Below are positions 8,361 through 17,018 of a stretch of DNA of 36,906 nucleotides, in pieces. The translations under genes were made by a program, and so were the position numbers. The notes under the pieces were generated by a model that worked only from the letters and a program-made list of their open reading frames with translations, was not told the origin of the DNA and did not search any database. The stretch is from Haloquadratum sp. (lineage in GTDB: Archaea; Halobacteriota; Halobacteria; Halobacteriales; Haloferacaceae): assembly GCA_028275165.1 (NCBI GenBank), contig JAQCNF010000031.1, positions 1-36,906 of the forward strand, read 5' to 3'. How positions within the stretch are numbered: position 1 is the stretch's first letter; every line of letters begins with the position of its first letter.

Positions 8361-8981
8361 ATGAGTCAAGACAATACATTTGAAACTGTCAGTGGTCGTG
8401 GTGTTGGGACATATGTTGACCGAGGCTCAGAGTTTATCGCTATCATAGATCGCGCGTCAAATGTTGCGGCTGCAAAGCAGTTCATTGATGATGTTCGCCG
8501 CGAGCATAACGATGCGTCTCATATCGTGCCGGCCTACCGGGTTCCAGCCCGTGGTACGGATAATCTTCTTCGCGAGTATGCTGGCGATGATGGCGAACCA
8601 ACGAACAGCGCCGGGAAACCAGTACTCAACGTACTCGTACAGCGTGATTTACAGCATGTCGCGACAGCAACCGTTCGCTACTATGGCGGAACAAATCTCG
8701 GTATCGGTGGGCTTGCTCGTGCATATGCCAAAGCTGTTTCAACAGCAATATCCGATGCGGGTACTCGGAATGCCGTTCCTCGCACACAGTTCACGGCAAC
8801 TGTCGACTACAACGATTCGGGGACAATTCACAGTATTCTTAATAGTGAACGTATCAGTTTCGAGGCTAGTTACGATGCACAGGTAGAATTCAAGATTGAG
8901 GTACCCGAGGAGCTACGTTCGGATCTTACTGAACGGCTTCTGAGCGCCACGCATGGACGAGTTACCTTGTCTACATCATAA
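8361..8981 (+). CDS. YigZ/IMPACT (UPF0029) family protein
   Basis: A 206-residue, two-domain protein. Domain 1 has the family signature VRYYGGTNLGIGGLARAYAKA (given in part) preceded by SHIVPAYRV. Domain 2 (from about residue 135, TQFTATVDYNDSGTIHSILN) is the ferredoxin-like DUF1949 domain. Bacterial YigZ and eukaryotic IMPACT share domain 1, and IMPACT modulates GCN2 in amino-acid starvation; the archaeal function is not established. ATG at 8361 (MSQDNTFETVSGRG) is preferred over the GTG at 8352. Its location just after an ACT-domain regulator is a weak contextual hint of a link to amino-acid status. Confidence 0.88.
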   Translation: MSQDNTFETVSGRGVGTYVDRGSEFIAIIDRASNVAAAKQFIDDVRREHNDASHIVPAYRVPARGTDNLLREYAGDDGEPTNSAGKPVLNVLVQRDLQHVATATVRYYGGTNLGIGGLARAYAKAVSTAISDAGTRNAVPRTQFTATVDYNDSGTIHSILNSERISFEASYDAQVEFKIEVPEELRSDLTERLLSATHGRVTLSTS

Positions 8982-9739
8982 TAAATGAGGTAATGTGAAT
9001 AGTTGACATAATATATGTTAGGAGACATGGTGAGTATATACTGAGACGATTCATTTCCAGTTAAATCGAATCACAGCGAGGGGATTCGAGGCGAAATAAG
9101 GGGGTTCAGGCGTCGAGAGATAGTCAACTCAGGTGATATACATGTCACTGTCACGATCGGCTTATCACTCGTCGAAAACATGGTTATTCTATTCAGTAGT
9201 ACTCCCCGAGTTTTAAGATGAATCAGACACCCTGTAGAGCGAAAGGAATGTCCAAAATATTATAATATTTTGTTAGTTGGGCCTGTAGAGACATAGAGAA
9301 TGATCGTCAAAAGGTCAATATGGAAAAATACCCATTCGGCGTTCTATTTCAAACGAGTGTGGGTTCGGATACAGTGGTCATATCACCAACTACTGTTATA
9401 GCGGAATACAGCTGCAAGACCCACAGCTTTCGCCGTGCGCCGTCAGCTTGGGTAAGCAACTGACCATCGTGAGTTTCGCGCGTGGAAACCTGGCAGTTGA
9501 CTCAGTGTCTGCTGCGGCGAAATCCGGTACCAAACAAGTGAGCCGACCGATCTAAAACAAGGTAAAAACCCCGAGGACGAGCACTGGCTTCGTGATGGAG
9601 CCAGCGCCGTCGGTGGTAAAGCTTCGATTCCCAACCGTCAGGAGTAATATGCCCGGCCAACGTTAGTAGCGAGCCCACGACTCGCGCGAGCACATCACGT
9701 TCTTTTAAATACTGCGAATATTTTTTGAGTTAGGAATGC
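8982..9739. other. 758-bp gene-poor stretch with a perfect 20-bp A/T palindrome
   Basis: No coding region is convincing. The longest frames (minus strand, 9443-9693) are about 60 codons and rich in Arg, Ser and His, unlike the acidic proteins around them. The only clear element is a perfect 20-base palindrome at 9253-9272. The right end, about 9690-9735, is A/T-rich (ttcttttaaatactg) and lies downstream of the minus-strand upp gene, where it may help end transcription. Confidence 0.5.
9253..9272. repeat. Perfect 20-bp palindrome
   Basis: CAAAATATTATAATATTTTG reads the same on both strands. It sits in the middle of a gene-poor interval, with no gene start within 250 bases. It may be a protein-binding site or a site prone to cruciform extrusion; the A/T-only core makes chance more likely than for a mixed palindrome. 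Confidence 0.5.
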
Positions 9740-10420
9740 TCAGGTCGTTCGGAAAGCTCGATCTCCCGCGTCACCTAATCCTGGAATTATATACCCGTCT
9801 TCGTCAAGACGGTCGTCAATCGACACGGTGAGCAATGATGCTTCAGGCACGGTTTCGCTAATTCGCAGCAGCCCTGGAGGTGCTGAGACGGCTGAGAGAA
9901 CAAGAAGGTCATTAGGATCGCTCGTCGCTGCTTTGAGAACCTCCTGTAAAACAGCAGACATGGTTGACCCAGTAGCAAGCATCGGATCCGCAACTATCAC
10001 TGTATCATTGCTCGTTATCTCTGGAAGCTTCACATAATCAATCGAAATCTCGAATAATCCTTCATTATCCATCCCGCCTGACTCATCACGACCAGCACTG
10101 ATGACTCCCTGTTTTGCATGTGGAAAAGCCTTGAGCAATCCCTCGACAAATGGAGTAGCCGCCCGTAGTACGTTGATAATAACAACATTGTCTAGTTCCC
10201 GAACACGCTCACCGGTAGTTTCTGTCAGCGGCGTCTCAACACGAACATATTTTGTCTGCATTACTCCATCTATAATCTCGTATCCGCAGATTCGGCCCAA
10301 TTTCACCAGGCCCTTTCGGAAAGCCACCTGAGCGGTTTCATTGCTTCGAAGTTGAGTGAGAGTATCTTTCGCCAGTGCGTGTGAAATAACATAAGCATCA
10401 TCTCGATCCTCAATCGTCAT
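9740..10420 (-). CDS. upp: Uracil phosphoribosyltransferase
   Basis: Pyrimidine-salvage enzyme joining uracil to PRPP to give UMP. The 226-residue length is normal for archaeal Upp. The PRPP loop [14 protein letters not shown], the [12 protein letters not shown] strand and the uracil-binding C-terminus [14 protein letters not shown] are all present. The ATG at 10420 ([19 protein letters not shown]) matches haloarchaeal family members. A small membrane-protein gene starts upstream on the same strand, ending 60 bases before upp, so they may be cotranscribed. Confidence 0.95.
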   Translation of the reverse strand: MTIEDRDDAYVISHALAKDTLTQLRSNETAQVAFRKGLVKLGRICGYEIIDGVMQTKYVRVETPLTETTGERVRELDNVVIINVLRAATPFVEGLLKAFPHAKQGVISAGRDESGGMDNEGLFEISIDYVKLPEITSNDTVIVADPMLATGSTMSAVLQEVLKAATSDPNDLLVLSAVSAPPGLLRISETVPEASLLTVSIDDRLDEDGYIIPGLGDAGDRAFRTT

Positions 10421-10480
10421 CGTTACACAGACCAGATGAACGAATCATCATAATTCCATGGATTAAATATCTCCTGACAA

Positions 10481-10666
10481 TCATTGGTTGATAACAATCC
10501 AAGTAAGTCCCACCAAGATAGCAGCGGCTGACACGACATTGACTGGAGTGAATGCAACAATCTCAGCAAACTCAAGTCCCCAGACAAGCACGGTCGCAAA
10601 CACCAATGATAACATGATATTAAGTATCATAAGAACCCGTGGGTCTCCCGGCGATGTGGTGTCCAT
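10481..10666 (-). CDS. Small two-helix membrane protein
   Basis: A 61-residue protein with two hydrophobic helices: about residues 11-30 (VLMILNIMLSLVFATVLVWG) and 38-58 (FTPVNVVSAAAILVGLTWIV). The short N-terminus MDTTSPGDPR is charged. It is a plausible real gene because of its clean membrane topology and its position directly upstream of upp in the same direction. No function can be inferred. It is divergent from the next membrane-protein gene at 10756. Confidence 0.65.
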   Translation of the reverse strand: MDTTSPGDPRVLMILNIMLSLVFATVLVWGLEFAEIVAFTPVNVVSAAAILVGLTWIVINQ

Positions 10667-10755
10667 AGGTAATGATTGTTCATTTACCGCATTGAATCAA
10701 AAAACACCCGGAGTGGAGACACACCATTCTTTGATTCTGATAACCAACATGCCAT

Positions 10756-11100
10756 GTGCGTTGTCGTAATCACGACGGTGAACCTGTTGATCCAATCCCG
10801 TTTGTAGTCATCAGCGGCTGTGCATGGACTCTCTGTCTCTCATTTGTGCCATTATATCTCGATTTGTTTGCAGTGAGCGACTCTATCCGTATTTTACTCT
10901 CAATCGCCCTTGGAGTTGCACTCACCGGCTGGGCGTTCTATCAATATCTCTGGACAACAGATCCACAGGTGCGTAAGTCACTTTCACCAGGCATTCGATT
11001 TGAGAGTATTTTGCGTGGGGGGATAGTATTTACACTGGCTCTGATTGTACTTGCAATCTTAGCGGTCGCAATACTTCATCGCCGTGGAATGGTTGTGTGA
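10756..11100 (+). CDS. Small membrane protein, unknown function
   Basis: A 114-residue protein with three hydrophobic segments, about residues 18-40 (PFVVISGCAWTLCLSFVPLY), 46-66 (IRILLSIALGVALTGWAFYQ) and 86-107 (ILRGGIVFTLALIVLAILAV). The only usable start is the GTG at 10756, because an in-frame TAA lies at 10741. It is divergent from the two-helix membrane protein, with about 90 bases between them. I do not recognise the family. Confidence 0.65.
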   Translation: MRCRNHDGEPVDPIPFVVISGCAWTLCLSFVPLYLDLFAVSDSIRILLSIALGVALTGWAFYQYLWTTDPQVRKSLSPGIRFESILRGGIVFTLALIVLAILAVAILHRRGMVV

Positions 11101-11128
11101 TCAGTGTACGTAGCCGCAATGTATTCTT

Positions 11129-11135
11129 GTTATAT
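11129..11135 (+). promoter_or_regulatory. TATA-like box of the small zinc-finger gene
   Basis: The sequence ttatata lies about 20-25 bases before the ATG at 11153, consistent with a leaderless transcript and favouring that start over the ATGs at 11144 and 11147. Confidence 0.4.
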
Positions 11136-11152
11136 AATTAAAAATGATGTGT

Positions 11153-11371
11153 ATGGGCTTAGCTGATACATTAGTTAACATGCTGGCTGCGTCAACAGAA
11201 TCGCCACAGCGGGGTGATGAGGGAACGCTCGTTGGGAGTTTCTGGTGTCATGACTGTAACGAGCGTATTCCCGTAAGTGATGAACGGCCCGATGACGCTC
11301 CACGATGTCCGAACTGTGATGCCGCGATGGAGTTCGAGCGCTCACCAAGCACGACAGGGTGTGCGTGCTAA
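11153..11371 (+). CDS. Small haloarchaeal zinc-finger protein
   Basis: A 72-residue protein with two zinc knuckles, CHDC and CPNC, about 17 residues apart (WCHDCNERIPVS ... RCPNCDAAMEFER), followed by a Cys-rich end (TTGCAC). Haloarchaea encode many such one-domain zinc-finger proteins, often with regulatory roles, but this one has no assigned function. Starts at 11144 and 11147 are possible; 11153 fits the TATA position best. Its stop codon overlaps the stop of the convergent CobW-type gene by two bases, so the two transcripts must overlap at their 3' ends. Confidence 0.75.
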   Translation: MGLADTLVNMLAASTESPQRGDEGTLVGSFWCHDCNERIPVSDERPDDAPRCPNCDAAMEFERSPSTTGCAC

Positions 11372-12591
11372 TCAGACAGACAGTTTTCAGACAATACGAC
11401 GCGTGATTCGGGCTCTGTAGGGAATTGTTCTCCCTTTAGAGATGTACTCCAAGAGGAGTCCGAGAATTCCTCATCAGTGAGAAGTGCTGCATCAAGTCGG
11501 GTCGTGAGAGCGTTCTCGTCAAACTGTGTTCCGATGAATACGATTCCTGTCCGTCGATCTCCCCACTTTTCGTCCCACTCAAATGAGAGATCCTGGCGGT
11601 TATTCCGATAAAGTGTCTGGTCAACCTCTGGGAGGCTTGCAATCCACGGTCCCACAGATTTGACCGTTGCTGTTCTCCCGGCTTGGTTGTAGAGTATCTG
11701 GGTCTCGTTTCGGCTGGCAACCCATAAGTACCCTTTTGATCGGACGATATCTGAGGGTAGCGAAGTAAGTACATCAGTGAGTCGGGTAGGATGAAATGGC
11801 CGACGCCGTCGATACATTGATGAGTTCAGATTGATGGCATCAGTTCGATGCTCATGATTATGCTCTCGCTGTGTGTGTGACTCAATCGCGTCCGTCCATG
11901 CTGGCTTCCCCTGAGTCTGCGTGATATTTAGCACTTGATCAGGTTTAACAGCACCATACTGTGTCATGATTTGTGACGCTTCTGGGTGGAGGTGGGTCAA
12001 GAGTTCTTGCAGTCGCTCAATTGACTGTTGATCAAGCAAATCTGTTTTATTCAATATGATCACATCGGCAGACTCCACCTGCTCAATGAGTACCTGTGTT
12101 AGTGGCCGATCACCTTTCTCTCGCTGAGTGACATGTGATGTCGATGTATCAGTATCTAAGTACATCTCTGCAAATCGAGCGGTATCGATTACCGTGACAA
12201 CGCCTGATAACGAATAACGTGCTGCAGCGGGTGATCCACCAGTAAATAGCTTCGCGACGGGCATAGGTTCACTAATTCCAGACGGCTCAACCATCAAATA
12301 CTCGAAACTGTGCTCGCGCGCTAATTTAATTACAGCTGTTTCCAAATCATCACGTAACTCACAGCAGATACATCCGTTTGAGAGCTCAGTCACCTCACCC
12401 GCAGCTGCAGATAGCCCATCTTGATCACGAAGAAGATCTGCATCAACATTGAGTGCTCCCATGTCGTTTACAAGAACCGCAATCTCGCGTGCTTCGGCAC
12501 TGGTAAGCAAGTGATTCAAAACTGTTGTCTTTCCTGCACCAAGCCCCCCGCTGAGAATTGTCACGGCGGTCTGCGCTGAGTCGTTAGTCAT
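11368..12591 (-). CDS. CobW/COG0523-type G3E GTPase (metal chaperone family)
   Basis: A 407-residue GTPase. The N-terminal domain has the P-loop GGLGAGKTT (residues 15-23), the metal-site motif CICC (C74, C76, C77), the Glu-bearing VEPSGISEP and the NKTD base-recognition motif. The C-terminal CobW_C domain (from about residue 275) includes LPSDIVRSKGYLWVASR. Family members insert or store Zn, Co or Ni in target proteins; which metal is used here cannot be told. A linker near residue 260 contains several histidines (SHTQREHNHEHRTD), which may bind metal. An upstream in-frame ATG at 12699 would add 36 unrelated residues; MTNDSAQTAVTILSGG is the better start. Confidence 0.88.
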   Translation of the reverse strand: MTNDSAQTAVTILSGGLGAGKTTVLNHLLTSAEAREIAVLVNDMGALNVDADLLRDQDGLSAAAGEVTELSNGCICCELRDDLETAVIKLAREHSFEYLMVEPSGISEPMPVAKLFTGGSPAAARYSLSGVVTVIDTARFAEMYLDTDTSTSHVTQREKGDRPLTQVLIEQVESADVIILNKTDLLDQQSIERLQELLTHLHPEASQIMTQYGAVKPDQVLNITQTQGKPAWTDAIESHTQREHNHEHRTDAINLNSSMYRRRRPFHPTRLTDVLTSLPSDIVRSKGYLWVASRNETQILYNQAGRTATVKSVGPWIASLPEVDQTLYRNNRQDLSFEWDEKWGDRRTGIVFIGTQFDENALTTRLDAALLTDEEFSDSSWSTSLKGEQFPTEPESRVVLSENCLSD

Positions 12592-12683
12592 GCTCACATT
12601 CTGTGGGTATAAACACTTGAATCCACAACAATTTCTCAGTATTAACCCTGAGGTACTTGTTGACTGAGCGTTGCACTTGTGAT

Positions 12684-12980
12684 ATGGATCTCTCGACACG
12701 TATCGAACGCTATCGGACAGAGCTTGAACGATGGCTTCGTGGATTGTACCATGGGCTCATTACACATCCAGCGTACGAAAAGATAGAAAAAGAGGCAGAA
12801 GACACTGAGGATGTTTTTATGTTAGCGTGCTTTCCCGAGGTATTTGGCATTCCTTCCCCCGTATCATATTACACCGCCGAATTATTACCGTATCTTGAGG
12901 ACGAGTTTGAAGCGTGGGAGCGGCGAATGTGGAATCGACAGTCCCTACTTGAACGAAAGGGCCAACAGTATCACTTCTAA
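12684..12980 (+). CDS. Conserved haloarchaeal protein upstream of an ArsA-type ATPase
   Basis: A 98-residue, mostly helical, acidic protein with many Tyr, Trp and Glu residues (ERYRTELERWLRGLYHG; YLEDEFEAWERRMWN). It has no membrane segment or cysteine pair. Its stop ends one base before the ATG of the ArsA-type gene, so the two are almost certainly translated from one mRNA. That coupling suggests a partner or regulator of the ATPase, but this is inference. The ATG at 12684 (MDLSTRIERY) is preferred to an upstream alternative start at 12657. Confidence 0.8.
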   Translation: MDLSTRIERYRTELERWLRGLYHGLITHPAYEKIEKEAEDTEDVFMLACFPEVFGIPSPVSYYTAELLPYLEDEFEAWERRMWNRQSLLERKGQQYHF

Positions 12981-12981
12981 C

Positions 12982-13956
12982 ATGCGCAAGTTCGTCTTTT
13001 TCGGTGGAAAGGGTGGCGTCGGAAAGACCACTGTATCATCGGCTTATGCAGAGCGGTGCGCTTCTGCTGGTGTTGAAACACTCATTGTTTCGACAGACCC
13101 TGCACACAGTACTTCTGATGTATTTGATCAGTCTTTTGATAATACACCGCAGTCAGTTGATGGAAGGCCGTCACTTGACGCGATGGAAATCGACCCAGAA
13201 TCCGAAACTGAGCGCCATCTCATGGAGACGAAACGTGCGCTTACTGACCAGGTAAGTGCAGGCATGGTTAATGAAATCGACCGGCAGATAGAGATGGCAC
13301 ATCAGACGCCAGGTGCATACGAAGCGGCCCTGATGGACCGGTTTATCAGTGTGATGAAGCAAGCTGAAGAGTACGACCGGGTCGTGTTTGATACATCTCC
13401 GACTGGCGGAACCCTTCGGTTGCTCTCGTTACCAGAGATGCTTGAGGGGTGGATCGAACGGCTTGCTCACAAGCGTGAGCAGTCGATCGACCTGTACGAA
13501 CGAGCAGCCGTCGGTAATGCAGAGCCCCGACGAATAATGGATGGAGACCCAATTCTTGACCGCTTACAAACACGGAAGGAGCGATTTGAGTATGCTGGCC
13601 GCACTCTTCGGCAGAATGCAGCGTTTTTTCTCGTGGTCAATCCGGATGAACTCTCGCTCAGAGAAACTGAGCGGGCTATTTCAGATCTTGACTCGTACGG
13701 GCTTGATGTGCGTGGATTAGCGGTTAATCGTCTCACGCCAGCTCCTGACTCAGATGAAAATGGCCGAGGGGCTCAATTTCTCCGTGATCGTATCGAGACT
13801 GAGCAGAATCATCTGCAGACACTACACCAGGATTTTTCACCACCTATCGTCGCAAAAATTGAAACCCGCGTCACTGAGATTAAGGGTGATTTCTTGAGTG
13901 AACTGGCCAGCGAACTTGATATTGAGGTGGCTGCGCCAGCGTCTGCTCACGCCTAA
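12982..13956 (+). CDS. ArsA/Get3-type transport ATPase (single domain)
   Basis: A 324-residue P-loop ATPase of the ArsA/TRC40/Get3 family. It shows the deviant Walker A GGKGGVGKTT (residues 8-17), the switch I region STDPAHSTSD (37-46) and the DTSPTGGTLRLLSLPE signature (137-152). Only one cysteine is present (C26), so it lacks both the CxxC zinc-dimer motif of eukaryotic Get3 and the As/Sb-binding cysteines of bacterial ArsA. Arsenite export is therefore unlikely; delivery of tail-anchored proteins or another chaperone task is more plausible. It follows the 98-residue gene with one base between stop and start. The start MRKFVFFGGKGG is the family N-terminus. Confidence 0.88.
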   Translation: MRKFVFFGGKGGVGKTTVSSAYAERCASAGVETLIVSTDPAHSTSDVFDQSFDNTPQSVDGRPSLDAMEIDPESETERHLMETKRALTDQVSAGMVNEIDRQIEMAHQTPGAYEAALMDRFISVMKQAEEYDRVVFDTSPTGGTLRLLSLPEMLEGWIERLAHKREQSIDLYERAAVGNAEPRRIMDGDPILDRLQTRKERFEYAGRTLRQNAAFFLVVNPDELSLRETERAISDLDSYGLDVRGLAVNRLTPAPDSDENGRGAQFLRDRIETEQNHLQTLHQDFSPPIVAKIETRVTEIKGDFLSELASELDIEVAAPASAHA

Positions 13957-13957
13957 G

Positions 13958-13993
13958 CGATTATTCGATTGCCGGCAATACGATGAATAATCG
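13958..13993 (+). terminator. Long inverted repeat between arsA-type gene and cstA
   Basis: CGATTATTC (13958-13966) pairs with GAATAATCG (13985-13993), a perfect 9-bp stem, and the loop holds the palindrome TTGCCGGCAA (13969-13978). A T-run follows at 14017-14024. It may terminate the ArsA-type transcript; the inner palindrome may also be a regulator site for cstA, because a second copy of TGCCGGCA lies at 14003-14010. Confidence 0.5.
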
Positions 13994-14041
13994 TTAGCAT
14001 TATGCCGGCAGATTTCTTTTTTTTACTCAGGAGTTTTAGAC

Positions 14042-15847
14042 ATGGTTCAGGTCATTTGGCTTGTGGCGGCATCGCTGATAACGTTTACACTTGGATATAT
14101 CGGGTACTCAAAATATCTCGCCCAGTTCGTTGATCTTGACGACAAGCGCGAGACCCCAGCACACAAATATGAAGATGGACAAGAGTATGTCCCCTCTGCG
14201 AAGCCGGTGCTACTCGGACATCACTACTCAAGTATTGCCGGCGGAGCACCGATTGTGGGACCAATCACCGCCGGTGTCCTGTGGGGGTGGGTACCTGCAC
14301 TGGCTTGGATTGCGATAGGCAATCCACTTATGGGGAGTGTTCACGACTTTGTCTCACTCTCAGCCAGCCTCAGACATGAAGGAAAGTCAATTGGATCGAT
14401 TATTGGGGAGTACGTCGGCGAGCGGGGAAAGAAAATGCTATTGTGGTTTGCATTCCTCACGATTATTCTCGTCGTTGCTGTGTTTGCTTTGGTTGTTAGT
14501 ATCGTATTTAATGCCTTCCCGCAAGCTGCAACAGCAAGTCTGATTTATATCGGATTGGCACTGTTGTTCGGCCTTTGGCTATATCAGCTTGACCTCCCGT
14601 TCTTGATTGGAACTGGTATTTTTGTCTCACTCATGTTTGCCGGTGTATGGGTTGGAATTCAGTATCCACTGGCTATCGTCCCTGGAGAGTATCCTGCCCA
14701 GACAATCGTCTTAACCAGTAGCTCACTTGGATGGCTCCCGGGCGCAAGCGCCTTTGGCGCAAACACTGTTGCGTGGATTCCAGTTATTTTGATATACGCA
14801 GCAATCGCCAGCGCACTTCCAGTCTGGACGCTCTTACAGCCTCGTGATTATCTCTCATCATTCCTGCTGTACACAGGCGTGGGTGGGGCACTGTTAGCTG
14901 TGATTGTTGGGACATTGTTCACTTCAACAAGTCAGCCACTGACGACGTCTCTGCAACCGTTCTATGGTTTCATCGGTCGGAACGGTGCTCCACTGTTCCC
15001 ACTACTATTTATTACAATCGCCTGTGGAACAATCAGTGGGTTCCATTCACTGGTCTCGTCAGGCACCACCGCTAAGCAACTCGATCAGGAAACCGACGCA
15101 CGAACAATCGGATACGGTGGTATGCTCGGTGAGGGGCTCCTCGCAACGACTGCTCTCATCACAGTCGCACTTATCGGGCCCGAGGTTGGTGGTGGAATTG
15201 GTCTGGCGCTTCCGACCTTCGCAGATGGCGGCGCAGTTCTTCTCACCAGCTTTGGAATCCCAACCTCATTCGGCGGTCCATTCATGGCGCTCGTGCTCGT
15301 GAGCTTCCTTCTTACATCGACAGATACAGCTGTTCGACTCGGTCGATATATGATGGAAGAAATAGTCGGGACGCCAGAGAACTCTGCACAATCCTTTGCG
15401 GCCGACCGCTATGGCAATGCACTTCTTCAGATAGTTCCAGCTTATGTTCTCATCGGAAGTGGTTCATGGGCAACGCTTTGGCAACTATTTGGAGGCGCAA
15501 ACCAACTGCTGGCTGCCTTGGCCCTTCTTACAGCGACAGTCTGGTTAGCGAACTGGGATGATTCAAAACAGCTTATGAGCACAGGTGCACCAATGGCGCT
15601 GATGGTTGGTATTACTGTCTCAGGGCTCTTGTGGCTTGCATTTTACAGTAACATATATCAAAAGTTCTTAGACCCCAGCTGGATGAGCGACGCGGGTGCA
15701 GTTGAAATGATATCGGCTGTTACTCAAATTGGGATTGCCTTAGCACTGATATATCTCGGACTGTCTCTTGTGAAGATGGGATATGAAAACATCCAGAATG
15801 TCCGAGAACGCGACGAGGCAGGGGGGTTCACATTAGGCGACGATTGA
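14042..15847 (+). CDS. cstA: CstA-family peptide/pyruvate transporter (carbon starvation protein)
   Basis: A 601-residue polytopic membrane protein with about 16 hydrophobic segments. The CstA signature lies near the N-terminus (LGHHYSSIAGGAPIVGPITA, residues about 59-78), followed by WVPALAWIAIGNPLMGSVHDF; the Gly-rich QLFGGANQLLAALALL near residue 485 is also typical. Bacterial CstA/YjiY proteins import peptides or pyruvate; the substrate of haloarchaeal copies is not proven. An aggag sequence lies about 9 bases before the ATG, a possible Shine-Dalgarno site. The gene stands alone, with a T-rich stretch (cttttcgttttt) after the stop. Confidence 0.9.
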   Translation: MVQVIWLVAASLITFTLGYIGYSKYLAQFVDLDDKRETPAHKYEDGQEYVPSAKPVLLGHHYSSIAGGAPIVGPITAGVLWGWVPALAWIAIGNPLMGSVHDFVSLSASLRHEGKSIGSIIGEYVGERGKKMLLWFAFLTIILVVAVFALVVSIVFNAFPQAATASLIYIGLALLFGLWLYQLDLPFLIGTGIFVSLMFAGVWVGIQYPLAIVPGEYPAQTIVLTSSSLGWLPGASAFGANTVAWIPVILIYAAIASALPVWTLLQPRDYLSSFLLYTGVGGALLAVIVGTLFTSTSQPLTTSLQPFYGFIGRNGAPLFPLLFITIACGTISGFHSLVSSGTTAKQLDQETDARTIGYGGMLGEGLLATTALITVALIGPEVGGGIGLALPTFADGGAVLLTSFGIPTSFGGPFMALVLVSFLLTSTDTAVRLGRYMMEEIVGTPENSAQSFAADRYGNALLQIVPAYVLIGSGSWATLWQLFGGANQLLAALALLTATVWLANWDDSKQLMSTGAPMALMVGITVSGLLWLAFYSNIYQKFLDPSWMSDAGAVEMISAVTQIGIALALIYLGLSLVKMGYENIQNVRERDEAGGFTLGDD

Positions 15848-15996
15848 GCTAACTTTTCGTTTTTGTCGCAAGAAATATGAGATGTGAGAAAATGACGGCC
15901 GGCAATACTCAGTAGTGGAAATTGTTGATACCAGGGTCGGTATGAAATCCCATCTCAAGATTGAGACGTATTACACATTGCCAGAGAGAAATCGGA

Positions 15997-16635
15997 TCAA
16001 ATTCCGAGTTGTGACCGAACACGCGAAAGAATTCCATCTGAGTTCTGTCCGTCCATATCTCTCCAGAGTGCGAACGCTGCAACGGACTCAGCTTTTTTAC
16101 TGGCTGTTGCTATTTCATCATCTGGAGCAACGACGATGAGGTTTATTTCATAATGTCCGTAATATCCAAACTTGAGTAGCGTCCGGTCACGAAAGTCACC
16201 TACAAACTCGTCGACTGCATTCTCAATTAAGTTTGCAATCACGACAAAGGTGAAGTCAGTTCCAAAATGTTCCTCATCTGGGTCAAGGTATTCTTGTTTG
16301 TCTGCTAACTCATGTCCCAGTTCAACCAGTCGTTTGAGATATGCGACTGAGGGGGCTTGATGTTGCTGGACGAAAATATACTCATGTGCTTCGTGATTCG
16401 CGTATCGGAGAGATGGGTGGAAAAAGTGCTTTTTACTCTCAATTCGCATCTCAGCAGTCAGATTAAACGTATGTCCTTCAACGTGAGTATCCTGCTGTAA
16501 GTCATAATTAAACATTAACCGGTTGGCTACTCTGTCAAGGTATGCATTCTCCCACGTTGGAATAGTTGATGGGTCAATATTAGCCCTCTCAGCTAACGCT
16601 TCAATATCAACATCGCTGTTATGTTCATCTGACAT
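15997..16635 (-). CDS. Conserved haloarchaeal protein, unknown function
   Basis: A 212-residue acidic soluble protein. It contains a central helical section (HEAHEYIFVQQHQAPSVAYL; LVELGHELADKQEYLDPDEE) and a C-terminal beta-rich section (FGYYGHYEINLIVVAPDDE). There are no cysteines and no membrane segment, and I see no catalytic motif. The ATG at 16635 gives MSDEHNSDVDIEAL, a normal acidic haloarchaeal start. It is convergent with cstA and divergent from the gene at 16812. Confidence 0.75.
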   Translation of the reverse strand: MSDEHNSDVDIEALAERANIDPSTIPTWENAYLDRVANRLMFNYDLQQDTHVEGHTFNLTAEMRIESKKHFFHPSLRYANHEAHEYIFVQQHQAPSVAYLKRLVELGHELADKQEYLDPDEEHFGTDFTFVVIANLIENAVDEFVGDFRDRTLLKFGYYGHYEINLIVVAPDDEIATASKKAESVAAFALWRDMDGQNSDGILSRVRSQLGI

Positions 16636-16811
16636 TTATCGCTCCTCCCGTTGTGTAGTTAATCAGACGACTATCTATTAAGAGATCGTCGTTGTTGAGT
16701 GTTTGATGTACCTGTATTGCCGAGCCATCAAGATAGGATTGTTTCTCCTTGTTCGTAGAGTCACATAGGGTGACGATTCATTAATAATGATGGATTGACT
16801 ATATTAGCTTG

Positions 16812-17018
16812 ATGAACGATAGTGAAAACACTGAGGCGTGTGGGCGGTGTTCAATGTCTACGGTTGTTGATGCGACTGAAACGGATAAGAACCCTTTTAG
16901 TGAGGAGCGAATCGAGATTGCTGAGCACAAGTTACGATGGGTATCTCCGAGCGCATGGTTAACAGGCATACGAAACCGTCTTGATCACTGGGCTTGGCGT
17001 CTCATGAGCGACAACTGA
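16812..17018 (+). CDS. Small haloarchaeal protein with one CxxC pair
   Basis: A 68-residue protein. CGRC near residue 10 is a single zinc-knuckle half; the rest (ERIEIAEHKLRWVSPSAWLT, then GIRNRLDHWAWRLMSDN) is amphipathic and Trp-rich. The ATG at 16812 follows a TTG at 16809; ATG is preferred. It is followed 167 bases later by the DUF5828-type gene. Function is unknown, and it could bind metal only as part of a dimer. Confidence 0.6.
   Translation: MNDSENTEACGRCSMSTVVDATETDKNPFSEERIEIAEHKLRWVSPSAWLTGIRNRLDHWAWRLMSDN

Noticed and set aside
9443-9693. Minus-strand frames of about 60 codons
   Set aside because: Arg-, Ser- and His-rich, not acidic, without a recognised motif or promoter.
12592-12699. 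36-residue extension of the CobW-type protein
   Set aside because: The added residues are Cys- and Ser-rich and do not fit; the P-loop start at 12591 is normal for the family. The extension would also overlap the divergent gene.
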